Positions 19,801-26,800 of a DNA stretch of 64,000 bases are shown here, one piece after another (the first letter of the stretch is position 1; every line of letters starts with the position of its first letter). A model generated the notes under the pieces. The model was not told the DNA's origin. It ran no database searches and saw only the letters and a list, made by a program, of their open reading frames with translations. The position numbers and the translations under genes are program-made. The DNA is from DASYTH01 sp035762905 (GTDB lineage Bacteria > Actinomycetota > Actinomycetes > Mycobacteriales > Pseudonocardiaceae), in contig NZ_DASUCC010000171.1 of assembly GCF_035762905.1 (NCBI RefSeq), positions 1 through 64,000 on the forward strand, given 5' to 3'.

Positions 19801-20876
19801 TGTCCCAGGGTGTGACGCACGCGCTGGTGCCGCCGGTGGCGTTGGCCACGGTGCCCGCGGGGGTGGGACTGCCGGGGCTGCGGATGCTGACGGTGGGCGG
19901 AGACGCCTGTTCGGCGGAGCTGGTGTCACGATGGGCGCCCGGCCGGCGGTTGATCAATTCTTATGGTCCGACGGAGTGCACGGTGGTGTCGACGTGGAGT
20001 GCTCCGCTGTCGGCCGGAGATGTGCCGTCGATCGGCGGGCCGATCTGGAACACCCAGCTGTTCGTGCTGGACAGCGGTCTCCGTCCGGTTCCGGTCGGAG
20101 TCGCGGGGGAGTTGTTCGTCTCGGGCGCGGGGTTGGCTCGCGGGTACCTGGGTCGGGCCGGGTTGACCGCGGAGCGATTCGTGGCATGCCCGTTCGGTCC
20201 GCCGGGATCCCGGATGTATCGGACCGGGGACGTGGTGCGGTGGAGCGCGCTTGGAACGTTGGAGTTCGCCGGTCGGATCGACCAACAGGTGAAGATTCGC
20301 GGATTCCGGATCGAACCCGGCGAGATCGAAACCGTGCTTCGTGGGCACGCCGAGGTCGATGATGCTGTGGTCGTCGCGCACGAGGAAACGCCTGGTGTCA
20401 AACGGTTGGTGGCGTATGTGGCCACCTCGAGTGCCGACGAGGGCCTGGTCGAGGCACTTCGGACGATGACCGCCGACCGCCTGCCCGAGTACATGGTTCC
20501 GTCGACGTTCATGGTATTGGATCGGTTGCCGCTGAGCCCCAACGGGAAACTCGATCGCCGGGCCTTGCCGGCGCCGTCCGGGTCGGTCTCGAGGATAGGA
20601 CATGTGGAGCCGCACACCGACACCGAACAGCTCCTGGCCCAGATCTGGGCGGAAGTGCTGGGCCTCGACCGGGTAGGTACCGAGGACAACTTCTTCGCCC
20701 TCGGTGGTGACTCGATCCGCAGCCTCAGCATCGCGGCCAGGGCCAAGGTCGCGTTCGACATCCCACTGACACCTCGTGACGTCCTGGTCTCGGCCAAAGT
20801 CTCGACCCTGGCCGAACTGGTGGAGGAACGGGTCCTGCGCGAACTCGAAGAGCTTGTCGGATTGGAGTCTTCATGA
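1806..20876 (+). CDS. Five-module non-ribosomal peptide synthetase (modules 1-5)
   Basis: A roughly 6,350-residue NRPS with the order C(partial)-A1-T1-C2-A2-T2-E2-C3-A3-T3-E3-C4-A4-T4-E4-C5-A5-T5. Approximate residue positions are: adenylation A3 motifs near 381, 1437, 2907, 4406 and 5918; carrier LGGDS motifs near 765, 1817, 3294, 4791 and 6299; condensation HHxxxDG near 956, 2443, 3943 and 5445; epimerase HHLVVDG near 1990, 3480 and 4977. C2 is of the LCL type, while C3, C4 and C5 follow epimerases and carry HHVLLDGW like DCL domains. The first C domain lacks its N-terminal half and the HHxxxDG site, so module 1 can only load. The first ATG (1806) abuts the thioesterase stop and has no clear ribosome site; the ATG at 1875, with GGAAGG at 1856-1861, is an equally likely start. 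The gene overlaps the next NRPS by four bases (ATGA), so translation is coupled. Every adenylation domain keeps the catalytic lysine in GKxDR. Confidence 0.95.
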   Translation: MPCSRCLLMAPIARSRPEGSRFAMAHDTMPHETVSCSVRLPVPAGLPELPDAGVGDILVAAAAIVLSRYTGHEDVPVGVLFDDRDGELDPAVGSFATVLTVRTRVDDSCEFSDFLARVCGLAHEASRHDPPPAVVVVSGRFVGIPSFAGLRLADFVVRLVERDDGVTGTVECQVDGRDPLAAERFAGHLARVLELVIDNPTVPLGQIDILTADERAEILVVWNDTVRDVPALTLPELFEAQVARTPEAPAVLFDGGSLSFAELDARANRLAHALIGRGVGPEGIVALVLPRSVDIIVAQLAVVKAGGAYLPVDPAYPAERIAFMLADSRPVLVITTAELAGVLPDVDSILLDDLSVVAGIEHSPTDVDRVAPLALTSPAYVIYTSGSTGRPKGVVVSHQGLATFSAAEVDHYRVGPGDRVLQFSSPSFDASVLELCMSLPVGAALVVPPDGPLLGEHLADVVVSQGVTHALVPPVALATVPEGVELPGLRMLTVGGDACSAALVARWAQGRRLINSYGPTESTVVSTWSRPLSPGSTPSIGGPIWNTRVYVVDGGLRPVPVGVAGELYVSGLGLARGYLGRAGLTAERFVACPFGPAGSRMYRTGDRVRWNALGELEFLGRSDHQVKVRGFRIEPGEIETVLRRHAGVASAVVVAREDRPGVRRLVAYVVASAGDQGLVGELRTLAAGILPEYMVPSVFMILDQLPLSPNGKLDRRALPAPSGFVPDTTRVEARTDTERALTGIWADVLGLRRVGVDDSFVGLGGDSILSAQVLARVRTAFGVGLSARAVFDAGTVAGLAELLPAGPAPDHSTDIVPVRRDQALPLSSAQQRLWFLDDLTGGGTEYNTGVGLRLSGRLHVAALRIALTALSARHESLRTTVHTVDGHGVQVITPESDLPLRVVDLSTVDEMLRTGALRKVLSDELTLPFDLRRGPLTRAVLVRLAAADHVLMLSQHHIVTDGWSVGVLVDELGRLYAAQTRGGKAILPDLPIQYPDFAAWQRSALSDPAMARDLDYWREKLAGIQALELPTDRPRPLLRTSSGAIHRACLPPGLLGRLTAISQEHDATAFMMLTAAVQVLFARYSNQRDISVGTAVAGRGRAELENLVGFFVNTLVLRSRVEPTQPFTEFLGDVRETVLAAFSHGDVPFDRIVEELRPERDPSRTPLVQALVVLQTGMVRPHEAGGLRITEHDLPRPSARFDLVVEFWPRGDSMDVAIEYNTDLFDAATVERMTGHLLVLLKGIVAHPERPLARLPLLSDAESRQVVMEWNDTARNVPVATLPTLFEAQVVRTPDAIALACDDVRLSYAELNERANRLAHLLIGRGAGPERCVALALPRSADLVVAAMAVLKAGAAYLPIDIAYPAERISLILDDARPVLVLTTKEVSDRIPDREDVARLVLDEPMVREALAASPAADPTNGDRMRPLSAANAAYVIYTSGSTGRPKGVVVAHQSVVDLAAWAATEFGESGLSWVVASTSLTFDVSVFEIFCPLVVGGTVQLVRDLLALGEGVVAGRASLISGVPSAFAQLLAHGALPVTADTVVFAGEGLPAKLVRDIQVALPGCRVANIYGPTEATVYSAAWYSNGADRQRPPPIGRPIANTTAYVLDSSLQPAPVGVPGELHLGGRGLARGYLERPGLTADRFVADPFGAPGARMYRTGDVVRWSSTGELEYLGRLDHQVKIRGFRIELGEIEATLLGHADVAEAVVVVRQEESGHKRLVAYVVAPALDVAELRDFVGRTLPDYMVPSAFVALGEFPLNPSGKLDRAALPAPDFGAGRTGYAEPRTDVERALVQIWAEVLGLRRVGVQDNFFGLGGDSILSIQVISRARQAGLTVLSKDLFLHQTVASLAPHVSQARTVAVDQGPVAGPVPLTPIQHWLFRTRTIRPEHFDQSLAVELADDVDHAALRVALHTVITHHDALRLRFEVVAGQWSQHNALSESADVLEVRQHSEVSTAGPVSFDLDRGPLLKAVLFGGGARPVLWLAVHHLVVDGVSWRILLEDLDTAYRNVALPPKTTSFQDWSVKLTEHARGGGFDDELPHWEMTAPADGDGPDVVASTRSVSVGLSAEETRALLQDVPGVYQTQVNDVLLAALGRVLGRWTGRDRVVVDLEGHGREDLLAGVDLSRTVGWFTSMFPVTLEASSGDWGAAVKAVKERLRSIPRRGLGYGALRYLTGQLPHPPTPPVRFNYLGQADWVAEGATLYRGIHSGLELNEDPAATRTHTLDIVGKVERRLLEFTWFYSENVHDEGTVRALAEELLSALREIIAHCALPGVGGRTPSDFPLTRLDQATVDLLVGDGRAVEDVYPLTPAQRGMVFHGVSQFDQSVYFQQLTFVLDGVPDSEILARSFQRMVDQNPICRSNVVWDGVDEPVQVVMRDVALPTTFLDWTGLAQIDREQELARFLAADRAEGLDLGSAPLMRLALARLSATEVAVLWTFHHVLLDGWSIFGVLAEVFAAHLALTGGQQSEPVRRRPFRDYLRWLSDQDHDAAESYWRGIVADRDSPTPLPYDRHPVDAHHAESAETVGATLPVETTERLRAVTQRGGLTLSSLVQGAWALVLSAYSGHRDVVFGTTVSGRPAELAGVESMVGMFINTIPTRVSVRPAQRLPDWLADLQSGLAEAQRFGFVSLARLQKAGGVNLFDSIVVVENYPIDEEAAASQGLRLRELSAVETTNYPLSVMVVPGRRLSVDFGYDPALFDRTTVERLVQHFVLVLGGIADDVDRRVSELPVLTAAERHRVVVEWNDTAHELPPATVSSLFAERVRLAPQATALTSDAGSLSYAELDSLANRLAHRLIRLGVRAEGLVGVLMERSIEVVVAELAVVKAGGAYVPVDVRAPAERMRAMLAGVSMLLVDKRWAQTGNKIHGGHRIVVDEDRSLSEESTDPPIVVIDPENPAYVMYTSGSTGTPKGVVARQRDVVALARDRRFRSGGHECVLLHSPLAFDASTYELWVPLLNGGRVVLAPPGDVDADVLRRMVGEHGVTGLFLTSGLFRMVAQDGPGSLDGAHEVWTGGEVVPATALRRVSTACPGLVVVDVYGPTETTTYATQRSMIGADAVPDVVPIGRPLDNVRVYVLDDALRPVPVGAPGELYIAGAGLARGYLGQPGLTAQRFMACPFAAAGERMYRTGDVVEWTTDGELEFVGRTDEQVKIRGFRIELGEIEAALLRHADVAEAVTVVPDESAGRKRLVAYVVPSPGSVPETGALREFLNATLPDYMVPSVFVLLDRLPLNVNGKLDRGALPEVDWAGLASAGDVAPRDAAETELARIFAEVLRLERVGVEDDFFELGGDSILSIQVASRARQAGLNVLPRDLFRHPTVATLAASGVNATATTVSQGPVTGDVPLTPIQHWFFESQTTHPEHFNQSILTELERGVDLAAVRSALGAVLAHHDALRMRFDLAGGRWTQQNAPVEPVEIVQARDLSMMDPGRWQPAIDETIAEIHRSFDLSQGPLLRAAWFDLGISHRPLLFLAVHHLVVDGVSWRILLEDLDSAYRNVALRPKTTSFRDWATRLTDHALGGGFSDELAHWAAVTADVEPALPADDHGDNTGGSTREVVLRLDGEETRALLQDVPGIYRTQVNDVLLSALARVLSQWTGRERVLVDLEGHGREELFDDVDLSRTVGWFTTMFPVALDAGSGDWGSVLKAVKEQLRAVPGRGLSYGVLRHLTGAALPVSGGPPQISFNYLGQFDWTASGDSVFHDIRGGVGGAAGPQAARPHLLDVVGRVEHGALEFTWYYSNNRHREATVRRLAEGMIQALREIIAHCATPGAGGRTPSDFPLAGLDQSVVDQVAGDGRSVEDVYPLTPMQAGMVFHSLMDTRSGAYFNQVRLELSGVGDPRAMGAAWQRVIDRTSILRSSVLWDGVAEPLQVVRRDVVLPVRYLDWTQWSQPRRERQLARVLADDRDEGLDLAESPLMRLIVITTAPDEILLVWTFHHVLLDGWSAAQVFAEVCEQYAAITADRQPELPARRPFRDYIEWLSTRDLKEAEEYWRAVLGDVKSTTPLPYDGKRGEEHQTRSSATVRMTMSTEKSARLRAATQRNGLTLSTMVQGAWAVLLSAYSGQRDVVFGTTVSGRPAELPGVEPMVGMFINTVPTRLDVQGEKKLIPWLRDLQASQAESRRFDFVSLAQLQKWCGTNLFDSIVVFENYPFDPDAVAAHGIGLVKSQDEEPTNYPLTVVVSPRGELSVRLDYDPTLFEAATVERMAANFEALLSSISTDSDRYLREFDAVSPAERHRVLVEWNDTGRGASPASVPEVFAARVTRAPGSVAVVSDGLSLTYAELDAWSNRLAHRLERLGVGAEQRVGLLMERSVDVVVAELAVLKIGGAYVPVDLRAPADRMRAILTESGASTLITDRAWRETASLVHNGPVVLATGLDDESAQSPDVTVDPDGLAYVMYTSGSSGVPKGVAVCHRDVVGLAGDGRFANGAHDRVLLHSAAAFDASTYEVWVPLLTGGRIVVAPEGDVDAEVLRGMVSRHGVTAVWLTAGLFPVMAQDDPSCFAGVREVWTGGDVVPADAVRRVLDACPGLVVVDGYGPTETTTFATAYRVPSVVPDMVPIGRPLDGMRVYVLDGGSGSVPIGAPGELFIAGAGVARGYLDRPGLTAEAFVADPFGPPGGRMYRTGDVARWTVDGTVEFVGRIDDQVKIRGFRVELGEIETALIGHEDISKAVVIARQGRSGVKRLVAYVVPATTDGIDTEELRRQAGVLLPDYMIPSAFLVLDELPLTRNGKLDRDALPAPDFQSTLGKHVAPRNDAEAELARIWAEVLGVERVGVEDDFFELGGDSILSIQVVSRARKAGFGMTPRDLFRYLTIAELAASVSEVVTETIDQGMVSGDVPLTPIQHWYFEINPEHPDHFDQSVLVELRGGLSEEALRGALAAVIAHHDALRMRFHLVDGRWTQHNTQVGSAELLTVHDLSGVAGEESEAAIASVAAAVHPSFDLAWGPLLKAVLFDFGGRRWPVLLLAVHHLVVDGVSWRILFEDLDTAYQQIARGDTAVLEQKTTAFRDWALRLTEFTRGGGFDDELTYWADVASQNDLGLPVDHAGRNTASSTRSVSFGLSAEKTRALLQDVPGVYRTQVNDVLLAALGRVLGRWAGRDGVVVDLEGHGREDVLAGVDLSRTVGWFTTMFPVVLDAGPQDWGSMLKSTKERLRSIPRRGLGYGALRHLADGEDQAETPLPPVSFNYLGQFDWTTLGKGLFHEMLGGLGSDISDDAARGHLLDIVGSVDDKRLEFTWYYSENVHSEDTIRVLAEQLVAALLDIIEHCTEPGVGGRTPSDFPLARLNQSTVDELLSDGRSIEDAYPLTPMQAGMVFHGVSQEGQGVYFEQATFVLDGVPDSRVLARAFQRVVDSTPVLRSGVVWEGVDQPLQLVHGEVSVPVTFLDWGGSTEEDRQRRLAELLAADRAEGLDLHAVPLMRLALARLSATEVQVLWTFHHVLLDGWSVFQVLSDLFAAHAALADERTPTLSVRRPFRDYLHWLSEQDHRAAETYWRQMLASYDSPATLPYDRSPVQTHASRSSEWLSFEVDAERTGRLREMAQRHGLTVNTVVQGVWALLLSRYSGQDDVCFGATVSGRPSALPGADDIIGIFINTLPVRVMVDDACGLVDWLRAVQADQAESRRFDFVSLGELQGWSGLPGGLSLFDSIVVFENYPINDKAAAAHGLGLRALSAVETTNYPLSVVVSPTERLAVEFGYDAALFDAASIERIAGHFIRVLGLAADDPTVLLGSIDILAMAERDQILLEWNDSSRDVAELTLAGLFERQVTRSPKAPAVVFDGGSIRFAELDARANRLAHVLIGRGVGPEGIVALVLGRSVEIVVAQLAVAKAGGAYLPVDPAYPPERIAFMLADSRPVAVVTTADLAGTLPDSHDIDVVLVESVSTADGRDDSPTDQDRVTPLAVTNSAYVIYTSGSTGRPKGVVVSHAGLASFVAAEADHYQVGPGDRVLQFSSPSFDASVLELCMSLPLGAALVIPPAGPLLGGDLADVVVSQGVTHALVPPVALATVPAGVGLPGLRMLTVGGDACSAELVSRWAPGRRLINSYGPTECTVVSTWSAPLSAGDVPSIGGPIWNTQLFVLDSGLRPVPVGVAGELFVSGAGLARGYLGRAGLTAERFVACPFGPPGSRMYRTGDVVRWSALGTLEFAGRIDQQVKIRGFRIEPGEIETVLRGHAEVDDAVVVAHEETPGVKRLVAYVATSSADEGLVEALRTMTADRLPEYMVPSTFMVLDRLPLSPNGKLDRRALPAPSGSVSRIGHVEPHTDTEQLLAQIWAEVLGLDRVGTEDNFFALGGDSIRSLSIAARAKVAFDIPLTPRDVLVSAKVSTLAELVEERVLRELEELVGLESS
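1875..4230 (+). other. NRPS module 1: truncated C, A1, T1 (loading module)
   Basis: About 200 residues before A1 match only the C-terminal half of a condensation domain, with no HHxxxDG motif. By-eye alignment to GrsA gives pocket residues D-A-L-L-T-G-S-V-V-K, identical to module 5. I cannot assign a substrate to this code. There is no epimerase and the next C domain is LCL type, so the starter should stay L. Confidence 0.75.
4255..8640 (+). other. NRPS module 2: C(LCL), A2, T2, E2
   Basis: The C domain has HHIVTDGW. A2 has FDVSVFE and pocket residues D-V-F-S-V-A-I-V-Y-K; the first six resemble codes reported for piperazate-type substrates, but the last four do not, so this is only a hint. 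E2 has HHLVVDG, an EGHGRE motif and RTVGWFT, all intact, so the residue should be D. Confidence 0.75.
8660..13150 (+). other. NRPS module 3: C(DCL), A3, T3, E3
   Basis: The C domain has HHVLLDGW and follows E2. A3 has FDASTYE and pocket residues D-A-Y-F-W-G-V-T-Y-K. It belongs to the same scaffold family as A4, A6 and A9 but differs at three pocket positions, so a related but distinct side chain is likely. E3 is intact (HHLVVDG, EGHGRE), giving a D residue. Confidence 0.75.
13160..17640 (+). other. NRPS module 4: C(DCL), A4, T4, E4
   Basis: A4 pocket residues are D-A-Y-W-W-G-G-T-F-K, the same as modules 6 and 9. The G-G-T-F-K ending is typical of Val-type codes, so a small branched aliphatic residue is the best guess. 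The A3 motif reads YTSGSSGVPKG. E4 is intact, giving a D residue. Confidence 0.75.
17650..20873 (+). other. NRPS module 5: C(DCL), A5, T5
   Basis: A5 has the same ten pocket residues as A1 (D-A-L-L-T-G-S-V-V-K) and is very close to it along its length, so positions 1 and 5 should hold the same residue. There is no epimerase. The C-terminus after T5 is a short acidic helix that may dock to the N-terminus of the next protein, which begins with an LCL condensation domain. Confidence 0.75.
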
Positions 20877-23800
20877 CGACACCGAAGCAAAGTCGGATCG
20901 ACGCGCTTCCCGCAGAGGTACAACAGTTGCTGAGCCGCAGGCTTGCCGGACGTGCCGAGCGGACGAATGCCATTCCCCATGCGGAGCGCGCCGGTGTGCT
21001 GCCGCTCTCGTTCGCCCAGCAGCGCCTGTGGTTCCTCAACCAGCTCCGGCCAGGAGATTCCGAATACAACAGCGCGGTGGGCCTTCGGCTGACCGGCGAG
21101 TTGGACTTCGACGCGCTCGCGGCGGCGCTGCAGGGCCTGGCGGTGCGCCACGAGTCCCTGCGGACCACGTTCGATGATGTCGACGGCAGTGCCGTTCAGA
21201 TCATCCACCCGGAGGCCGACTTCCCGTTGACGGTCACCGACTTGGGCAGCGACGATCTGGACCGAGTGTTGTTCGAGGAATATTCTCGTACGTTCGATCT
21301 TCGGACCGGGCCGCTTTGGCGGTCGCTGTTGGTTCGCGTCGCCGCCAGGGAGCACGTGCTCCTGCTCACGGCGCACCACATCGTCACCGACGGTGCGTCG
21401 ATGGGCGTCGTCGTCGATGAGTTGAGCACGCTGTACGGGGCGATCACCCGCGGTGAGCCGGCCGAGCTGCCGGCGCCTGCCCCGCAGTACGTCGACTTCG
21501 CGGTGTGGCAGCGGGCCAGGCTCACCGGCACCGTCATGGATCAGCATCTCGACTACTGGACCACGAAACTGGCTGACATCGTTCCGCTGGCGCTGCCAAC
21601 GGATCGGCCGAGGCCGGCCGTGCGAACCTCCGCCGGTGGGGTGCACGAGTTCGTCGTCGGCGCGGAGGTCGTCACTCGGCTCGCGCTACTCGCTCGCGCG
21701 CACAACACGACACAGTTCACCGTCCTGGTGGCCGCCTGCCAGGTCTTGTTCGCGAAGTACACCGACCAGCGGGACATCGCGCTCGGCACGGTGGTCTCCG
21801 GGCGGGACATGCCGGAGTTGGAGAAGATGGTCGGATTCTTCGTCAACACCATCGTCCTGCGGTCCACCGTGGAGTACTCGACGACATTCTCCGATTTCCT
21901 CGACGCGGTCAAGGACGTCGTGCAGGACGCCTTCGCACACGACGAGGCTCCCTTCGAGAAGCTGGTCGAGGCGCTGCGCACAGACCGCGATCCCAGTCAT
22001 AATCCTCTGTTCGATGTGATGGTGCTGCTGCACGGCGCGCAGGGCGAATCCCCGCGGTTCGCCGATCTCGACGTCGGCCGGGTCGACGTGACCCGACGGA
22101 CGGCCAACTTCGACATCACCGTGGAGTTCCAGGAGTCGGCGGGTGTCCTTGGCGGCTCGATCGACTACAACACCGACCTGTTCGATCCCACCACGATCGA
22201 GCGGCTGGCCGGGCACCTGGTGCGGCTGATGGGGGCGATCGCCGCCGATCCGGGACAGCCGATATCGCGTCTGCCGTTGATGTCCGGCGCCGAGCGGAAC
22301 CAAGTGACGGTGGAGTGGAACAACACCTATCGCGAATGTCCGGCTGGGACGGTAGCCGAACTGTTCGCCGAGCGGGTGCGGCGGAATCCGGATGCCACCG
22401 CGCTGATCGCCGATGAGGAGTCGCTGACCTACGCCGAGTTGAACGCACAGGCCAATCGGCTGGCACACCTGCTGATTCGGCTCGGCGCCCGGCCGGAACA
22501 CGCGGTCGGCCTACTGATGGAACGCTCGGTCGATCTCGTTGTGGCCGAGCTGGCGATCGTCAAGGCAGGCGGGGCATACGTGCCGTTGGACGTACGCGCA
22601 CCGGCCGGCCGGATGCGGACGCTCCTGCGCGAGACCGGAGCGTCGGTCCTGCTCACCGACCGGGCCTGGCAGTCCGTCGCCCACGAGATCCACAGTGGGC
22701 ACGTGGTTTCGGCTGATGGTGACCAGCTTCCGGCCGGACCGGACACCGATCCCGCGGTCGCCACACACCCCGACAACCTGGCCTACGTCATGTACACCTC
22801 AGGCTCGACCGGTACCCCGAGAGGGGTGGCGGTGCGCCATCAGGACGTGGTCACGCTGGTGGCTGATCACCGCTTCGAGGGCGGTGGGCACGAACGTGTC
22901 CTGCTGCACTCACCGTCCGCGTTCGACGCTTCGACCTACGAACTGTGGGTCCCGCTGCTGAACGGCGGCCAGGTGGTCGTCGCACCGCGAGGTGACCTCG
23001 GCGTCGACACCCTGCGACAGGCGATCACCGAGCACGGGGTCACCGGGCTGTGGCTGACCGCCGGGCTGTTCCGGATGATCGCCCAGGACGGACCGGACTG
23101 CCTCGCCGGTGTGCGGGAGATCTGGACCGGCGGCGACGTGGTACCCGCCGCCGCCATACGTCGGGTACTGGCCGCATGTCCCGATGTGGTCGTCTCGGAC
23201 GGCTACGGGCCGACCGAGACGACCACATTCGCGACGTCGCATCAGATGTCGGACATCGGGTCGGTGCCGGACTCGGTGCCGATCGGGCGGCCGTTCGACA
23301 ATGTCCGGGTCTACGTCCTCGACGTTGCGTTGTCACCGGTACCCGTCGGCGTTCCCGGTGAGTTGTACATCGCGGGTGCCGGATTGGCCCGTGGTTACCT
23401 GAACCGGCCGGGTTTGACCGCAAACCGGTTCGTGGCCGATCCCTTCGGCGAACCGGGTTCACGGATGTACCGGACCGGGGATGTGGTGCGGTGGACCGCT
23501 GATGGACTACTCGAGTACCGGGGTCGCGCCGATGATCAGGTGAAGATCCGCGGGTTCCGCATCGAGCCGGCCGAGATCGAAGGCGCCCTGACACAGCACC
23601 CCGACGTTGCCGAGGCGGTCGTGGCCGCGATGGACGACCATGGACGCAAGCGGCTGGTGGCCTATGTGACGTCCACAGTGCCGGACGTGGGGGACCTGCG
23701 GTCCTGGCTGAAGCGGACCCTGCCCGACTACATGGTGCCGGCCGCGTTCGTGGTACTCGACGAGTTGCCGTTGAATCCCAATGGCAAGTTGGATCGCAAG

Positions 23801-26800
23801 GCGCTGCCGGCTCCCGTGCCCAGCCCGGATGGGGAGGCACGTTACACGGCACCCCGCGGCGAGGTGCAGACCACGCTGGCCGAGATCTGGGCCGACGTTC
23901 TCGGCGCTGACCGGGTCGGGGTTCAGGACAACTTCTTCGAACTCGGCGGCGACTCGATCCTCAGCATCCAGGTGGTGTCCAGGGCCAGGCGGGCCGGCCT
24001 GCGGCTGACCTCCCAGGATCTCTTCCGGCACCAGGTGATCGCCGACTTGGCGACGAGCGTCGAGAAGTCGGTGACACAGGAGAGCGTCGTGCAACGGCCG
24101 CTGACCGGCCCGACCCCGCTGACTCCGATCCAGCACTGGTTCTTCGAAACGGTGACGATCGCTCGCGAGCGCTTCGCCATGTCGATGCTGGTGGAACTGC
24201 CGGCCGGGATCGACGAGAAGGCACTGCAGGAGGGCCTTGATGCCGTCGTAGCGCATCATGAGGCGCTGCGTAGCCGGTTCACGCTCCTCGACGGCAACTG
24301 GTGTCAGGTCGTCGTGCCACCCGAGCCGGCCGGACTGCTCCAATGCCGTGATGTGTCCACATTGGATGCCGAGGCGCAGCAAGGCGTGATCGAGACCGAG
24401 GCGCTCGCCGCTCAGGCCGTCCTGAACCCGGGTGCCGGACCGTTGATCAAGGCCGTGTTGCTCCACCGGGGGCCCGAGCGGCGGCCACGTCTGTTCCTGA
24501 CCGCGCACCACCTCGTGATGGACGGTGTCTCCTGGCGAATTCTGCTCGAGGACCTGGAAACCGCCTACCGTCAGGCGGCCTCGGGCGAGCCGGTGGCTTT
24601 GGAACCGGTCGGTACCTCCTTCGCCCAGTGGGCGCGACGACTGACCGAGCACGTCGATGCCGGCGCGTTCGACGAGGACCTCGCGCGATGGGCCGCCGTG
24701 TCGAGTGCGGCGGAGGCCGACCTGCCGGTCGACCGCGTCGGCGTCAACACCGTCGGCTCGATTCGTACCGTCACCGTTCGCCTCGATCGGGACCGCACCG
24801 ACGCGCTGCTGCGCAAGGTTCCTGGGGTGTATCGCACGCAGGTCAACGACGTGCTGCTCAGCGCCCTCGGCCGGACTCTGTCGAACTGGACAGGACGCGA
24901 CGCTGTGCTGATCGCGATGGAGGGACACGGCCGGGAGGAAATCGTCAGCGGTGTCGACCTGTCCCGAACGGTCGGTTGGTTCACGACCATGTTCCCGGTC
25001 GCGCTCACGGTGCCCCGCGACGGGCACTGGGGCCGGGTTCTCCAGTCAGTCAAGGAACAACTGCGTGCCGTGCCGCACCGCGGACTCAGCTATGGCGCCC
25101 TGCGCTATCTGCGCCGGAGCCCGTTGGGCGCCGATCCGTCGCCACGGATCAGTTTCAACTACCACGGCCAATGGGACGCGGCGCCGGCCGCGAACTCGTT
25201 GTACCAAGCCCGAGGTGCCAATGTCGGCCAGGACCACGCCCCGGCGCAGATCCGTGCCCACATGTTGGACATCTCGGCCATGGTGGAGAACGGGGAACTG
25301 GAGATCAGTTGGCTCCACTCCGACCAACTGCATGACGACACCACGGTGGCGCGCCTGGCCGAGCAGATGCGCCAGGCCCTGCTGGAGATCGTCGACCACT
25401 GCGCGCTACCGGAGGCAGGTGGACGAACACCGTCCGACTTCCCGCTGGCGAAGCTCGACCAGGCAACCGTCGATCGGCTGGTGGGCAACGGAAGTGCGGT
25501 GGAGGACGTCATTCCGCTGACACCGTTGCAAGCGGGGATGGTGTTCCACGGTCTGATGGACACGACCTCCGGCGCCTACTTCGACCAGGCTCGTCTCAGG
25601 CTGACCGGCGTGTCCGATCCCGAGGCGCTCGGCGCGGCCTGGCAGCGCGTGGTGGATCGCACGCCGGTGTTGCGTAGTTCCGTGGTGTGGGAAGGAGTGG
25701 ACGAACCGCTTCTCCTGGTGCATCGACAGGTCACGGTTCCCACGAACTACCACGACTGGCGTGAACTATCCGAGGTGGATCGGAATTGGGAGCTTTCCCG
25801 GGTGACGGCGGAAGAGCGTGCCGCCGCCAAGGACCTGACCAAGGCCCCGCTGATGCGCGTCACGATCGCTCGATTACCGGCCGACGAAGTGCTCCTCGTC
25901 TGGACCTTCCATCACGTCCTGCTGGACGGCTGGAGTCTGGGCCAGGTGTTCGCCGAGGCATGCGAACAGTACGCGGCGATCGTGCACGACCGGCCGCCGG
26001 AACTACCGGTCCGGCGGACTTTCCGCGACTACCTGCACTGGCTGCGTCGTCAGGACCGGTCCCTGGCCGAAGAGTACTGGCGGCGGCTGTTGTCAGGGTT
26101 CGAGGCACCCACTCCGCTGCCGTTCGACCGGCAGTCGTTGGAGGCCCACCGCACCGAGTCGACCGAGTCCGTGCACATCGTCCTGTCGGCGGAGGGGTCC
26201 GGACAGCTGCGCCAGATGGGCAAGCAGAACGGGTTGACCGTGAACACGGTCGTCCAGGGCGTGTGGGCGCTACTGCTGTCGCGCTACTGCGGCGAGCGCG
26301 ACATCGTCTTCGGCACCACCGTGTCCGGCCGGCCGGCCGAACTGGCCGGCGTCGAGACGATGGTCGGCATGTTCATCAACACGGTGCCGACTCGCGTCCG
26401 GGTCGATGACACCCAGCAGCTGGTGGACTGGTTGCGAGACCTGCAGATGCAGCAGGCCGAGTCCCGGCGGTTCGAGGCGGTGTCGCTGACCGAACTGCGG
26501 AGTTGGAGCGACCTGTCCGGCGGAAACACGTTGTTCGACAGCTCGGTCGTCTTCGAGAACTATCCGTTCGACGACACCGCCACCGCGGGAGCCGGTATCC
26601 GGGTAACCGAGGTGCAAGCGGTGGACACGACGAACTTTCCGCTCAGCGTCCGTGCCCACCTCGACGATCGGCTGCACGTCACGCTCTCCTACGATCCGCG
26701 GTTGTTCGACGCGCACACGGTCGAGCGGTTGGCGGCACACTTCGAGGTGCTGCTGACCGGGTTCGTCACCGACCCGGCCCGGTCCGTATCGGACGTGCCG

